This document shows, piece after piece, positions 9,501 through 17,371 of a stretch of 59,793 nt of DNA (position 1 is its first letter; each line of letters starts with the position of its first letter). The notes beneath the pieces were generated by a model, which ran no database searches, was not told where the DNA came from, and saw only the letters and a list, made by a program, of their open reading frames with translations. The stretch comes from Bacilli bacterium. GTDB taxonomy: Bacteria; Bacillota_I; Bacilli_A; RF39; UBA660. A program made the translations under genes and the position numbers. Location: the NCBI GenBank assembly GCA_017634385.1, contig JAGBNN010000006.1, positions 1 to 59,793 on the forward strand. The letters are read 5' to 3'.

Positions 9501-11314
9501 TTTTAAAACAATTCTTAGCTATAAATGGTGATTTTTATGCACTATCAAATGAAGATCAAGAAACTTTAGTAAAATATTTATTTCATTTATGTACTTTATA
9601 TAATAATACATATGAAGGTGAGAAAAATCCTAAGAAGTTAACAGGAGTAGTACTTCAAGATACATATGATTTATTATCAGGATTCTTAAAAAAAGAAGAT
9701 GATTTTAATTTGGATGAACTTCCTGACAGAATAGTCAAAATGTTTGGACATTTTGCAGGAATAAATACAGTAGAAGAATTAAAAGAATATGCATATAATA
9801 AAATAAGTACAGCAGATAAAAGGAATAGAGAAAGAGCACAAGAAGGATATTTTGAAATAAGAGAAGGAGATTATTATAAAGGCCTTGTAAATCAAAATGG
9901 TGGTGAATATGATCGTTACTATACATTCTTATTAAATATTTTACAAGATGGTTCAGTATGTAAAGAATTTTTAGGTAGTGATGCTAGAAGTGATACAACA
10001 CCACTTGATACAGATTTGTCACGAATAGAAAATTATATATCATCTTTTAGTGAACCGTTTGAAGATCATCACTATGCAGCAGCAAGATATGGACCATTAT
10101 GGTTAGTAATAAAAGATGATGATAGATTAAACTATTCTAGAGAAACAGGTAAATATATGCCTGATAAATTAGAAATATTTGATACTAATTGTGATGGTGA
10201 TGGTCACTATGGTATAAGAACAGGTTTCGCATCATCTGATATTGATTTCTTTGTAGTAGATGAATCAAAATTAAAATTAGAAAGAATAGAGTATGCAATA
10301 GTAATGAATGGTTTCTATATACCAATAGTTAATACTGATGGTAAAGTAATATTTACTCCTGAAAAATATGATGAACTTGAAAAAGAAGTTAGAGGACTTA
10401 AATATTATGGTAAAGGTGATACTTATGATTTTGCAGAAGAATTAGATGATTTTGATATAAGTAAAGAAAATTATGATATAAATATTAAATCTACACAAGA
10501 AGAAGTAGAAGAAAAAAGAAATTTGTTTATAAATAAATTAGCAGAATCAGGATTAAGAATTTCAACTAAAAGAAGATTTAATTTAGGTGACGGGGTAATA
10601 GAATTGTTTGATACAGGATCAACTGGAAGAGGTACAAATTCTTCTGAAAATTATGATTATGATTTTATTATGAGAATAGATAGAGACATATATTGTAATC
10701 CTGATAAAATGGAAGAACTTAGAAATAAAATAAAAGATGTTTTCCCAAATATAGAATTTTTAGATGATAATAAAATAAGAAATCAAACAGTAAATATAGA
10801 TGGTAAGAAAATAAAAATTGATATAAGTATTTTAATGAAAGATGATAAAATTAAATATACAACAGATGAAAGTATAAATGATAGATTAAATACTATTAAA
10901 AAATTAGATGAAGAAAAATATGAAAAAGTAATTGAAAATATAGTACTTGCTAAAGAAGTGTTAAAAGAAGCACATGCATATAAACCAAGGCATGCAAGAG
11001 AAAATCCTGAAGGTGGACTTGGTGGTGTAGGTATAGAAAATTGGATTTTAAAAAATGGTGGATCATTTGAAAAAGCTGCTAAAACATTTGTAGAAGCCGC
11101 AAATAAATCATATGATTTTAAAGAGTTTAAAAAGAATTATATAGTATTTGATTTTGGTGAAAATCAAATGTATTATAGAAATCCTGACCAATACATGCAT
11201 GGTAACTTTGTTGAAAGTTGTATGGATGAAGTAGGTTATGAAAAGACAGTAAATGCACTTAAAAAATACTTAAATGAATTAGATAATAGAAAAAAAGAAG
11301 AAAAAGTTTTATAA
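6500..11314 (+). CDS. Giant protein with C-terminal CCA/OAS/cGAS-superfamily nucleotidyltransferase domain
   Basis: 1604 residues, no signal peptide or membrane segments, highly charged and Asn/Asp/Lys-rich. Residues 1-1150 are helical and unlike anything I recognise. Residues about 1185-1330 form a separate module (HHYAAARYGPLWLVI, later GIRTGFASSDIDFFVVDE, then IVMNGFYIPIVNTDGKVIFTPE). Residues 1368-1595 are a polymerase-beta-type nucleotidyltransferase: G1373-S1374 loop (TGSTGRGT), D1386-Y-D1388 metal pair, and third acid D1441 (KIKIDIS). The following GGLGGVGIENWILKNGGSF (1505-1523) matches the helical motif after the palm in archaeal CCA-adding enzymes and OAS-type proteins. This family adds nucleotides to RNA or makes cyclic/linear oligonucleotide signals; substrate and role here are unknown. 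It is a single-gene unit. Confidence 0.75.
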   Translation: MDKIELSKFYELRNHMVVMLYLADYWNMDENDNVKQIINELNKKGIEKVLEQEEFDKSEIKNNYSSYEEYVNEYEQNFLKIYLEYQNELLSYDLSDISFDRWRGFAFIANGELDLSETKGNFDFSFIDVLSNDEKTTTLIAKNCNIRNLHKINTNNDDTILFNYINLKKENFDINVVENNKEAFFLDDLTDNLRDLLTGGFTISDITIDDLNKLNVEDINVLTNHPIFNKMFEKNDKDYLSKDALNIFFNNNSEGIYKYLFENDKEALSSIINDVEPEILENKLKESNGNVSVFQEKIQDYLIESLFFDDVSNNIYRYQSHWEISKNGRQKIDKYSNIEFFNKININKENLNEDLKLKIENGKLRIEDFINYPDVLNNPLYLLYIHDTRINEFLEKYIHESHYLGEDIEKYEELNSHNLQKDWNEFIYRCKNYEKIKETYIKQKELYELLDENERWGFKAANSPTIDDIFTRFDFDRWDYERPNYRYKLSLESTNKLIEFYKRVQKEYNDKDENKKRRANDSKMEATETLIGNYLYNKTGKNNFSDIYVSNFINIIETSFKSNLDFDFINNFIEKFDREPEFNEIITRDDFPDRVEFFLNYKDVSNRMKNIWFNPFERILPDALVEIDLNDPVSKKKYTDFIDKVIELKDLDSYFRKTTGTFLEISMKNDDSLFNTQILEKYDSFKNYIKQFIRDDIDISLYDKFDGYFDRDYFDGKEITKNDIINYFSAAKYMNKFDMDKLNGYSWILVKCYEDMILNDENLELYDHTDYQKKLAEFIPQFEKKLNEKNFNFGSSITRSMWDLIKSKINNKSFFDENFDDDALIKFCYPFEKMLSSKNLNSFFDKKICEYVDKELSTGNYKNNNVDAQSFINLITRLEFSNSSEIRRLHKELFSVLIDLDEKEWIEKLEGIEDIFLKNNLPYVGKVFKVFETLNDVADIRDDGNFFGYNMNIVQSPNLNATKSKMARRAIIFSDLIKCSLGSNNRSMRDYISSIEDGNQVLKQFLAINGDFYALSNEDQETLVKYLFHLCTLYNNTYEGEKNPKKLTGVVLQDTYDLLSGFLKKEDDFNLDELPDRIVKMFGHFAGINTVEELKEYAYNKISTADKRNRERAQEGYFEIREGDYYKGLVNQNGGEYDRYYTFLLNILQDGSVCKEFLGSDARSDTTPLDTDLSRIENYISSFSEPFEDHHYAAARYGPLWLVIKDDDRLNYSRETGKYMPDKLEIFDTNCDGDGHYGIRTGFASSDIDFFVVDESKLKLERIEYAIVMNGFYIPIVNTDGKVIFTPEKYDELEKEVRGLKYYGKGDTYDFAEELDDFDISKENYDINIKSTQEEVEEKRNLFINKLAESGLRISTKRRFNLGDGVIELFDTGSTGRGTNSSENYDYDFIMRIDRDIYCNPDKMEELRNKIKDVFPNIEFLDDNKIRNQTVNIDGKKIKIDISILMKDDKIKYTTDESINDRLNTIKKLDEEKYEKVIENIVLAKEVLKEAHAYKPRHARENPEGGLGGVGIENWILKNGGSFEKAAKTFVEAANKSYDFKEFKKNYIVFDFGENQMYYRNPDQYMHGNFVESCMDEVGYEKTVNALKKYLNELDNRKKEEKVL

Positions 11315-11329
11315 TTTTTTCTTTTTTTA
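11290..11329 (+). terminator. Weak terminator-like inverted repeat
   Basis: AAAAAAGAAGAAAAAG faces TTTTTTCTTTTTTT across the stop codon at 11,312. The stem is all A-T, so it is a weak call. Confidence 0.35.
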
Positions 11330-11375
11330 TTATTAAATTTAATATATTTTCCATTATAATAATGGAGGAATATGT

Positions 11376-13388
11376 ATGAAATTAAATAATAGAATAATAA
11401 TTATATTAATATTAATAGTAATTATGTTCATAGTTTTATCATTAAAATTAATTAATATACAAATAACAAATAAAGAAAAATATAAAAAATTATTAGATGA
11501 TATAACAGTAGATGAGGTATATTCAAATAGTACACCAAGAGGAAGAATATATGATAGAAATTATAATTTACTAGTGGATAATATAGGAGTAAAAACAATA
11601 TATTATAAAAGGCCAAAAAATACTACTACCGATAGTGAAATTAAATTAGCATATCTTTTATCAGATATATTAGATATAGATTATAGTAAATTAAATATAA
11701 CTAATTTAAAAGAATTTTATATTGCAAGTAATAAAGAATTAATAGATAAAAAAATAACTAAAAAAGAAAAAGAAATGTTAAAACAAAGAAAAATATCATC
11801 TAAAGATATAAATAATTTGAAATTAGAAAGAATTACTGATAAAGAATTAAGTAAATATAATGATAAAGATAAAAAGACTGCATATATTTATTATTTAATG
11901 AATAAAGGATATTATTATGATGAAAAAATATTAAAAACATATGCAACAGAAGAAGAATATGCTTATGTAGCAGAACATTTATCTAAATTAAAAGGAGTAA
12001 ATATAAAATTAGAATGGGAAAGAAAATATTTATATGGTGATGTTTTTAGGAGTATACTTGGAAATATATCTAGTAGTGATAGTGGGATTCCTTTAGAATT
12101 AAAAGATAAGTATTTGAAAAAAGGATATAAACTAAATGATAGAGTAGGAATATCAAATTTAGAATATCAATATGAAGATTTACTAAAAGGACAAAAAACA
12201 AAATATAAATTAAATAATGATAATACGTATACAGTATTAAAAGAAGGTACACGAGGTCATGATATAGTTTTAACAATAGATATAAATATCCAAAAAGAAA
12301 TAGAAAAAATATTAGATGAAGAAATAGTTAATGCTAAAAAGAATAATATTAATACAACATATTATAATGGTTCACATGTAATTGTAGTAGAACCCAATAC
12401 TGGAGAAATACTTGCTATGGCATCAAAACAAGTAGTAAATGATAAAGGAAATTATAAAGTATATGATGTTTCGCCAACACTTCTTACAAATCCAGTAACA
12501 CCAGGTTCAATAGTAAAAGGAGCATCAATGAGTGTTGGATATAAAACAGGCGCAATTAATATTGGTACCACAATGAAAGATGAATGTATAAAAATTAGAA
12601 ATACACCTGCCAAATGTTCTTGGTCTAAAAATTTGGGATATTTAAATGATATAAAAGCACTTGCATATTCATCTAATTCATATCAATATAAAACAGCTAT
12701 AAAAGTAGCAGGTGCAAATTATTACTATAATGGACCATTAGTAATAAATGAAAGTGCATTTAATACATATAGAGAAATGTTTAAAAAATATGGCCTAGGA
12801 GAAAAAACAAACATAGATTTACCAGTAGAATCATATGGGTTTAAAGGTCAAACATATGAACCAGGACATCTTTTAGATTTAGCGATAGGTCAATATGATA
12901 CTTATACACCAGTTCAAATAGCAAGTTACATTAATACACTAGCATCAAATGGAAATAAATATAGACTTCATTTATTAAAAGAAATAAGAAATATCTCTAA
13001 TAATGAAGAGATAGGTACTTTAAAAGAAAAAATAGAGCCAAAATTACTTGATACAGTGGATTTAGATCAACAATATAAAGATAGAATTAAATTGGGATTT
13101 GAAAGTGTTATGAAAACTTTAGGATATGGTTATATGGGAAATATAGATTCACCAGCAGGTAAGACAGGAACAGCAGAAAGTTTTTATGATTCAGATGGTG
13201 ATGGAAAAATAGATGTAGAGACATTAAATAAAGGTTTTATAGGGTATGCACCCAGTTATAATCCTAAATTTTCTCTAGTTGTTTTATCACCAAATGTAAG
13301 AAATGGTAGTAATAATGGTTATATTTCACCAGTAAATAATAAAATAAGTTCAAGAGTATCAAATAAAGTATTTGAAATTTTACAATAA
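11376..13388 (+). CDS. Class B penicillin-binding protein (transpeptidase)
   Basis: 670 residues with an N-terminal membrane anchor (residues 6-24). The early RGRIYDRN motif is typical of the PBP dimerisation domain. The transpeptidase carries S378-IVK (SxxK), S432-S-N434 (SxN) and K596-T-G598 (GKTGTAES). The protein cross-links peptidoglycan outside the membrane. Overall layout resembles PBP2/MrdA or PbpI-type elongation or sporulation transpeptidases; there is no PASTA domain, unlike the gene at the left edge. Start ATG follows ATGGAGGAATAT. It leads directly into rpmG 44 bases on. An Asp-rich loop after KTG (SDGDGKIDV) resembles a calcium-binding insert. Confidence 0.93.
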   Translation: MKLNNRIIIILILIVIMFIVLSLKLINIQITNKEKYKKLLDDITVDEVYSNSTPRGRIYDRNYNLLVDNIGVKTIYYKRPKNTTTDSEIKLAYLLSDILDIDYSKLNITNLKEFYIASNKELIDKKITKKEKEMLKQRKISSKDINNLKLERITDKELSKYNDKDKKTAYIYYLMNKGYYYDEKILKTYATEEEYAYVAEHLSKLKGVNIKLEWERKYLYGDVFRSILGNISSSDSGIPLELKDKYLKKGYKLNDRVGISNLEYQYEDLLKGQKTKYKLNNDNTYTVLKEGTRGHDIVLTIDINIQKEIEKILDEEIVNAKKNNINTTYYNGSHVIVVEPNTGEILAMASKQVVNDKGNYKVYDVSPTLLTNPVTPGSIVKGASMSVGYKTGAINIGTTMKDECIKIRNTPAKCSWSKNLGYLNDIKALAYSSNSYQYKTAIKVAGANYYYNGPLVINESAFNTYREMFKKYGLGEKTNIDLPVESYGFKGQTYEPGHLLDLAIGQYDTYTPVQIASYINTLASNGNKYRLHLLKEIRNISNNEEIGTLKEKIEPKLLDTVDLDQQYKDRIKLGFESVMKTLGYGYMGNIDSPAGKTGTAESFYDSDGDGKIDVETLNKGFIGYAPSYNPKFSLVVLSPNVRNGSNNGYISPVNNKISSRVSNKVFEILQ

Positions 13389-13432
13389 TATGTTATAATT
13401 AATTATGCTTAAAAAAAGAGGAGGAGTTTAAT

Positions 13433-13621
13433 ATGGCAAGTAAGAAAAAAGATGCAAGAACTTATGTAGCATTAGAATGTACTGTTTGTAAATCAGAACT
13501 TGGTGTTTCTAAGGAAAATTATTTTGTAGAAAAAAGTAAAGCTAATACACCAGATAGATTAGAATTAAACAAATATTGTCCTACATGTAAAAAACATACT
13601 GTTCATAAAGAAAAGAAATAG
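13433..13621 (+). CDS. rpmG: 50S ribosomal protein L33, zinc-binding form
   Basis: 62 residues with two CxxC pairs (C16/C19 and C49/C52), the C+ form that binds structural zinc. It is longer than the common ~49-residue L33 because of an insertion around residues 30-42 ([13 protein letters not shown]), a variant known in some low-GC lineages. Strong AGGAGG site upstream. It is followed 16 bases later by ldh. Confidence 0.93.
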   Translation: MASKKKDARTYVALECTVCKSELGVSKENYFVEKSKANTPDRLELNKYCPTCKKHTVHKEKK

Positions 13622-13637
13622 TATTTGGAGGATTTAA

Positions 13638-14540
13638 ATGAATAAGATTGCGGTTGTTGGCCTTGGAAATGTAGCAATGGCATATGTTAATGCATTAATA
13701 AATCAATATACTAAAGTAGATGAAATAGTACTTATAGATACTGATAAAAAAATAGCATTAGGTCAAGCAATGGACTTAAGTCATACAGCAGAATTTGCTA
13801 ATTCCAAGATAAGTATCAAAGCTGGTAGTTACATGGATTGTAAAAATGCTAAGATAGTTGTTATAACAGCAGGTGAAAAACAGAAAGAACATGAAACAAG
13901 ATTAGATCTTCTAAAAAGAAATAATACAATTATAAAAAATATTGTCACTAAGATAGTTGCAGCTGGATTTAATGGTATATTTGTAGTAGCAACTAATCCG
14001 GTAGATATAATGACTTATATGGTAAAAAAATATTCTAACTTTCCTACAAGTAAAGTAATAGGAACAGGAACTATAATAGATACTGCTAGAATAAAATATT
14101 TATTAAGTGAAAAACTTAATGTGAGTCCAAAAGATTTAGACGTATATGTACTTGGAGAACATGGTGATAGTGCATTTGTTCCATGGTCATCAGCTAGAGT
14201 GGGAGCATTAGATATACAAGATATAATGCTTAAATCTGATTTAAAAAATTACGAAACTAAAGTTAAAAAATTACCTTATAAAATAATAGATTTAAAAGGT
14301 GAAACTAGTTTTGGAATAGGTATTTGTTTAACAAAAATAACAAATTCAATAATAAATGATGATTATTCAGTATTATGCATAAGTGCACCTTATGATGGAG
14401 TATATATGGGTATGCCATCAGTAATAAATAAAAGTGGTATTAAAGGTGTAATGAAAGTAAAAATGACTGGAGAAGAAGCATTAAAATTAGAAAATAGTAA
14501 AGAAATTTTAAAACAAGCAATAGATGAGTTGGAGGGATAA
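13638..14540 (+). CDS. ldh: L-lactate dehydrogenase
   Basis: NAD-dependent conversion of pyruvate and lactate in the cytoplasm. The 300-residue protein has the Rossmann start IAVVGLGNVAMAY, the substrate-loop EKQKEHETR with Gln82 (lactate rather than malate preference) and Arg88, the IIDTARIKYLL helix (Asp148, Arg151), and the catalytic GEHGDS with His175. The dinucleotide loop reads GxGxVA instead of the more common GxGxVG. Slightly shorter than the usual 315-320 residues. It is co-directional with rpmG and efp (4 bases to efp's ATG), suggesting one transcript. Indicates fermentative metabolism. Confidence 0.93.
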   Translation: MNKIAVVGLGNVAMAYVNALINQYTKVDEIVLIDTDKKIALGQAMDLSHTAEFANSKISIKAGSYMDCKNAKIVVITAGEKQKEHETRLDLLKRNNTIIKNIVTKIVAAGFNGIFVVATNPVDIMTYMVKKYSNFPTSKVIGTGTIIDTARIKYLLSEKLNVSPKDLDVYVLGEHGDSAFVPWSSARVGALDIQDIMLKSDLKNYETKVKKLPYKIIDLKGETSFGIGICLTKITNSIINDDYSVLCISAPYDGVYMGMPSVINKSGIKGVMKVKMTGEEALKLENSKEILKQAIDELEG

Positions 14541-14543
14541 CCT

Positions 14544-15104
14544 ATGATGATAGATATTAATGATATCAAAAACGGTATGACTGTTATAATAGAAGGAAAT
14601 TTATATCAAATAGTTGAATTTTTACATGTTAAACCAGGTAAAGGTGCAGCTTTTATGAAAACTAAATTAAAAAATCTAAAAACAGGTGGAACAATTGAAA
14701 AAACATTTAATACAAATATCAAAATAGAAAAAGCAAATATTACAAAAAAGACAATGCAATATTTATATAATGCATCTGATACATATTATTTCATGGATAT
14801 GAATACATATGAACAAGTAGAATTATCTGAAAAACAAATAGAAGAAGAAAAGAAATATTTAAAAGAAAATTTAGATGTAGAACTTATATATTTTGAATCT
14901 GAATTAATTGGATTAAATCTACCTGAAAAAGTAGAATATACAGTAACATATACAACAGATGCCGTAAAAGGAAATACATCACAAGGTGCTCAAAAAGATG
15001 CAACTTTAGAAAATGGACTTGAAATAAAAGTACCACTATTCGTAAATGAAAATGATGTTGTTGTAGTATCGACTAGAGATGGTAAATACGTATCAAGAAA
15101 ATAA
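14544..15104 (+). CDS. efp: Elongation factor P
   Basis: 186 residues with the three-domain EF-P layout. Domain I carries the loop HVKPGKGAAF, whose Lys33 is the residue modified in other bacteria. Domains II-III end in GLEIKVPLFVNENDVVVVSTRDGKYVSR, the EF-P signature region. EF-P rescues ribosomes stalled at polyproline. The start is ATG 14544 (ATG 14547 is also possible); GGAGGG is eight bases upstream, overlapping the end of ldh. A terminator follows. Confidence 0.97.
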   Translation: MMIDINDIKNGMTVIIEGNLYQIVEFLHVKPGKGAAFMKTKLKNLKTGGTIEKTFNTNIKIEKANITKKTMQYLYNASDTYYFMDMNTYEQVELSEKQIEEEKKYLKENLDVELIYFESELIGLNLPEKVEYTVTYTTDAVKGNTSQGAQKDATLENGLEIKVPLFVNENDVVVVSTRDGKYVSRK

Positions 15105-15128
15105 ATAGTAGAAATACTATTTTTTTTT
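15103..15128 (+). terminator. Rho-independent terminator after efp
   Basis: AAATAGTA-gaaa-TACTATTT followed by a T run. Confidence 0.85.
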
Positions 15129-15156
15129 GAATAAAAATTAATTATATTCATATATT
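15129..15156 (+). promoter_or_regulatory. Candidate sigma-E/sigma-G type sporulation promoter for spoIIIAH
   Basis: GAATAAA (15,129-15,135), 13 bases, then CATATATT (15,149-15,156) resembles the mother-cell sigma-E pattern (-35 with ATA, -10 starting CATA). It sits 32 bases before the spoIIIAH start. AT-rich sequence makes chance matches common. Confidence 0.35.
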
Positions 15157-15187
15157 TTATTAGTAGATATATGAAAGGAAAATTATT

Positions 15188-15682
15188 ATGATAAATAAAC
15201 AAAGTATATTGTTATTAACGTTATTTAGTTTAATATTAGTATTAAGTATATACTATATTACTATGCCAGAAGAATTTTCTAATATGGCGAATAATACTAT
15301 AAATGAAAGTAGTTCTAAAGTATCAAAGATAAAAGAAAATGAAGTTATATCTACTTTAAAGGTAGAAAGAGAAGAAGCAAGAGAAAAACAAATTAAAGAA
15401 CTTCAAACAATTTTAACAAAAGAAGATACAACTAAAGAAGAAAAAAATAATGCTTATGAAGAGTTAAAAAATATAAATTTACAAAAAGGTAAAGAAGAAG
15501 AGATAAGTAAAACAATAAAAAAAGAATATAAGATTGAAAATTTCGTACAAATAAAAGATGATCAAGTAAGAATAGTATTAATAAAAAAAGAACCTGATGT
15601 AAAACTTGCTAATGAAATAATGAATATGGTAGGTCAAAATTTTAATGAGAAAGTATATATTACAGTAAAATTTCAAAAATAA
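15188..15682 (+). CDS. spoIIIAH: Stage III sporulation protein AH (SpoIIIAH-like)
   Basis: 164 residues: one N-terminal membrane segment (residues 5-25), a charged helical stretch, then a YscJ/FliF-like ring-building domain (about 85-163) ending in NFNEKVYITVKFQK. SpoIIIAH in the mother-cell membrane pairs with SpoIIQ in the forespore to form the feeding-tube channel. Here it is not preceded by spoIIIAA-AG but by efp, and is followed by gerE and gerM homologues. Start ATG follows GAAAGGAAAATT. Confidence 0.85.
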   Translation: MINKQSILLLTLFSLILVLSIYYITMPEEFSNMANNTINESSSKVSKIKENEVISTLKVEREEAREKQIKELQTILTKEDTTKEEKNNAYEELKNINLQKGKEEEISKTIKKEYKIENFVQIKDDQVRIVLIKKEPDVKLANEIMNMVGQNFNEKVYITVKFQK

Positions 15683-15704
15683 CTTTAACAAGTTATTTTT
15701 TTTT
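15677..15704 (+). terminator. Rho-independent terminator after spoIIIAH
   Basis: AAATAACTT-taac-AAGTTATTT followed by T's. Confidence 0.85.
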
Positions 15705-15757
15705 ACATAAAATAATATGAGTAATTATATATACACCTCTATTTAAGAAAGGAGAAA

Positions 15758-15970
15758 ATGCTTGTGAATAAAGGAATACTTACAAAAAGAGAAAGAGAAG
15801 TATTTGAACTATTAATAAAAAATAATTCAACAACAGATATAGCAGTAATATTAAATATAAGCGAAAAGACAGTGAGAAATCATATTTCAAATGTTATACA
15901 AAAATTAGGTGTTAAAGGAAGAAGTGGAGCGGTAGTAGAATTACTAAAATTAAATGAGATTTCTTTATAA
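15758..15970 (+). CDS. gerE: GerE-like LuxR-type HTH regulator
   Basis: 70 residues consisting only of a LuxR/GerE DNA-binding domain: LTKREREVFELL, then the helix-turn-helix NNSTTDIAVILNISEKTVRNHISNVIQKLGV. B. subtilis GerE has this same stand-alone size and works late in the mother cell with sigma-K to switch coat-gene expression. The neighbours (spoIIIAH before, gerM after) support this identity. AAAGGAG is only three bases from ATG 15758; GTG 15764 is a better-spaced alternative start. Confidence 0.8.
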   Translation: MLVNKGILTKREREVFELLIKNNSTTDIAVILNISEKTVRNHISNVIQKLGVKGRSGAVVELLKLNEISL

Positions 15971-15986
15971 GAAACTCATTTTTTTT
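15953..15986 (+). terminator. Rho-independent terminator after gerE
   Basis: AATGAG...CTCATT stem with internal TTTCTT/AAGAAA pairing and a T run, overlapping the end of the gene. Confidence 0.75.
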
Positions 15987-16019
15987 AAATATAGGCATAT
16001 AATACTATAGGTGATATAT

Positions 16020-16943
16020 ATGATAAAAAGGTTTTCTATAAGAAAAATAAGTAAATATACAATAATATTATTTATAGTTTTTTTATTTTATATGTTTCCA
16101 AAAAAAGAAGAGTATACAATTGAAAAAAGTGTTATGAGTCATATAAAAGTAGATTACCATGACATATTTTTATTAGATAAAAATAATTATTTATCAAAAA
16201 CTACTATAGAAGTTGTATCTTTAAACAAAGATAAATTAATTGATGAATTAATTGAAATAATGACTATAGATGGTAAATATCAAGATAAAATACCAAATGG
16301 ATTTAGAGGAATACTTCCCATAGATACAAAATTAATTTCAAAAACTTTGGAAGACAATACTTTAACATTAAATTTTAATAAAAATTTATTAGATACAAAG
16401 CAAGAAGAATTAGTAATAGAAGCTATTATATATACAATGACTTCGATAGATAATATTGATAATGTAAAAATAATGATTGAAGGAAATAAATTGGATAAAT
16501 TACCAAAAACAGGCAAAAATCTAGATGATATTTTAAATAGAAATTATGGTATAAATAAAGTATATGATATTCAAAATCTAAAAAATATTACAAAAGTTAC
16601 AATTTATTATATAAATAAAACAAATCAAGATATAATTTATTATGTACCAGTTACTAAATATATGAATTCTAAAGAAGAAAAAATAAAGATAATAATAGAT
16701 GAATTAACAAGTAAAATATCATATGAAAGTAATTTGATGAGTTATTTGAATTATAATACTAAATTACTAGATTATAGTTTTAATGAAAATGAAATAGATT
16801 TAAACTTTAATGAATATTTATTTGATAATAATCATAATAAGAAGGTGTTAGAAGAAGTAATATATTCAATTTCTTACTCATTAGAAGATACATACAATGT
16901 AAGTAAGATAAACTTTTATGTAAATAATAAAGAAATTAAATAA
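16020..16943 (+). CDS. gerM: GerM-like sporulation lipoprotein/membrane protein with two GerMN domains
   Basis: 307 residues: basic N-terminus, a membrane segment (about 12-28), then two tandem GerMN-type domains (roughly 45-160 and 190-305). Each has the pattern of an N-terminal strand, a 'LIDELIEIM' or 'IIIDELTSKI' helix and a C-terminal 'EELVIEAIIYTMTSI' or 'KKVLEEVIYSISYSL' helix before a final strand. GerM helps assemble or license the SpoIIIAH-SpoIIQ complex in B. subtilis, which fits its place near spoIIIAH. I chose ATG 16020 because AGGTGAT lies upstream; GTG 16011 falls inside that site. It lacks the usual lipobox Cys. Confidence 0.8.
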   Translation: MIKRFSIRKISKYTIILFIVFLFYMFPKKEEYTIEKSVMSHIKVDYHDIFLLDKNNYLSKTTIEVVSLNKDKLIDELIEIMTIDGKYQDKIPNGFRGILPIDTKLISKTLEDNTLTLNFNKNLLDTKQEELVIEAIIYTMTSIDNIDNVKIMIEGNKLDKLPKTGKNLDDILNRNYGINKVYDIQNLKNITKVTIYYINKTNQDIIYYVPVTKYMNSKEEKIKIIIDELTSKISYESNLMSYLNYNTKLLDYSFNENEIDLNFNEYLFDNNHNKKVLEEVIYSISYSLEDTYNVSKINFYVNNKEIK

Positions 16944-17005
16944 ATTTACTTGAAAAAATAAAAAAAGTATTCTATAATATATTTGTCTTTGAAAAAAGAT
17001 CCAGT

Positions 17006-17082
<77 letters not shown>

Positions 17083-17092
17083 CTAAAAAAAT

Positions 17093-17116
17093 AACTCACT
17101 TAGGTGAGTTTTTTTA
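17093..17116 (+). terminator. Terminator after tRNA-Arg
   Basis: AACTCAC-ttag-GTGAGTT followed by seven T's. Confidence 0.9.
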
Positions 17117-17165
17117 TTACAAATATATATTAAAATTTGTTTTAAAAAAATATGTATATTTAAGT

Positions 17166-17195
17166 AAAAAAAGAGGAGATATTTCCTCTTTTTTT
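17166..17195 (+). terminator. Terminator-like hairpin in duplicated cassette
   Basis: AAAAAAAGAGGA and TCCTCTTTTTTT arms. It has no intact gene in front of it, and the same hairpin type with the same flanks recurs at 25,601-25,629, suggesting a copied segment. Confidence 0.7.
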
Positions 17196-17204
17196 CTTGA
17201 ATAT

Positions 17205-17246
17205 ATAAATATATATGTTATAACTATAATGTATGATAATAGGAGA
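17205..17246 (+). promoter_or_regulatory. Promoter/RBS cassette, copy 1
   Basis: 17,225-17,245 is identical over 21 bases to 25,659-25,679 in front of the giant surface protein, and the AT-rich stretch before it is similar. It contains TATAAT-like and AGGAG elements and drives only a 20-codon remnant here. Confidence 0.65.
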
Positions 17247-17255
17247 TAGAAGTAT

Positions 17256-17318
17256 ATGAAAAAGACTAAATTATTATTAAGAATTATATTTATAGTAACA
17301 TTGTTATTTTTTTTATGA
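17256..17318 (+). pseudogene. 20-codon signal-peptide remnant
   Basis: ATG at 17,256 to TGA at 17,316-17,318 encodes a basic start (MKKTK) and a hydrophobic stretch, i.e. the beginning of a secretion signal and nothing more. It follows AGGAG of the duplicated cassette. The simplest reading is the truncated 5' end of a surface-protein gene related to that at 25,689; a real tiny membrane peptide is the alternative. Confidence 0.45.
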
Positions 17319-17371
17319 AATAATATATTGTTATGGTATAATATAAATAAAATAAAATAGAGGTGCTGACT

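Noticed and set aside
13200..13230. Dockerin/EF-hand calcium repeat in the class B PBP
   Set aside because: SDGDGKIDV is a single Asp-rich loop; no second helix-loop repeat is present, so a domain call is not justified.
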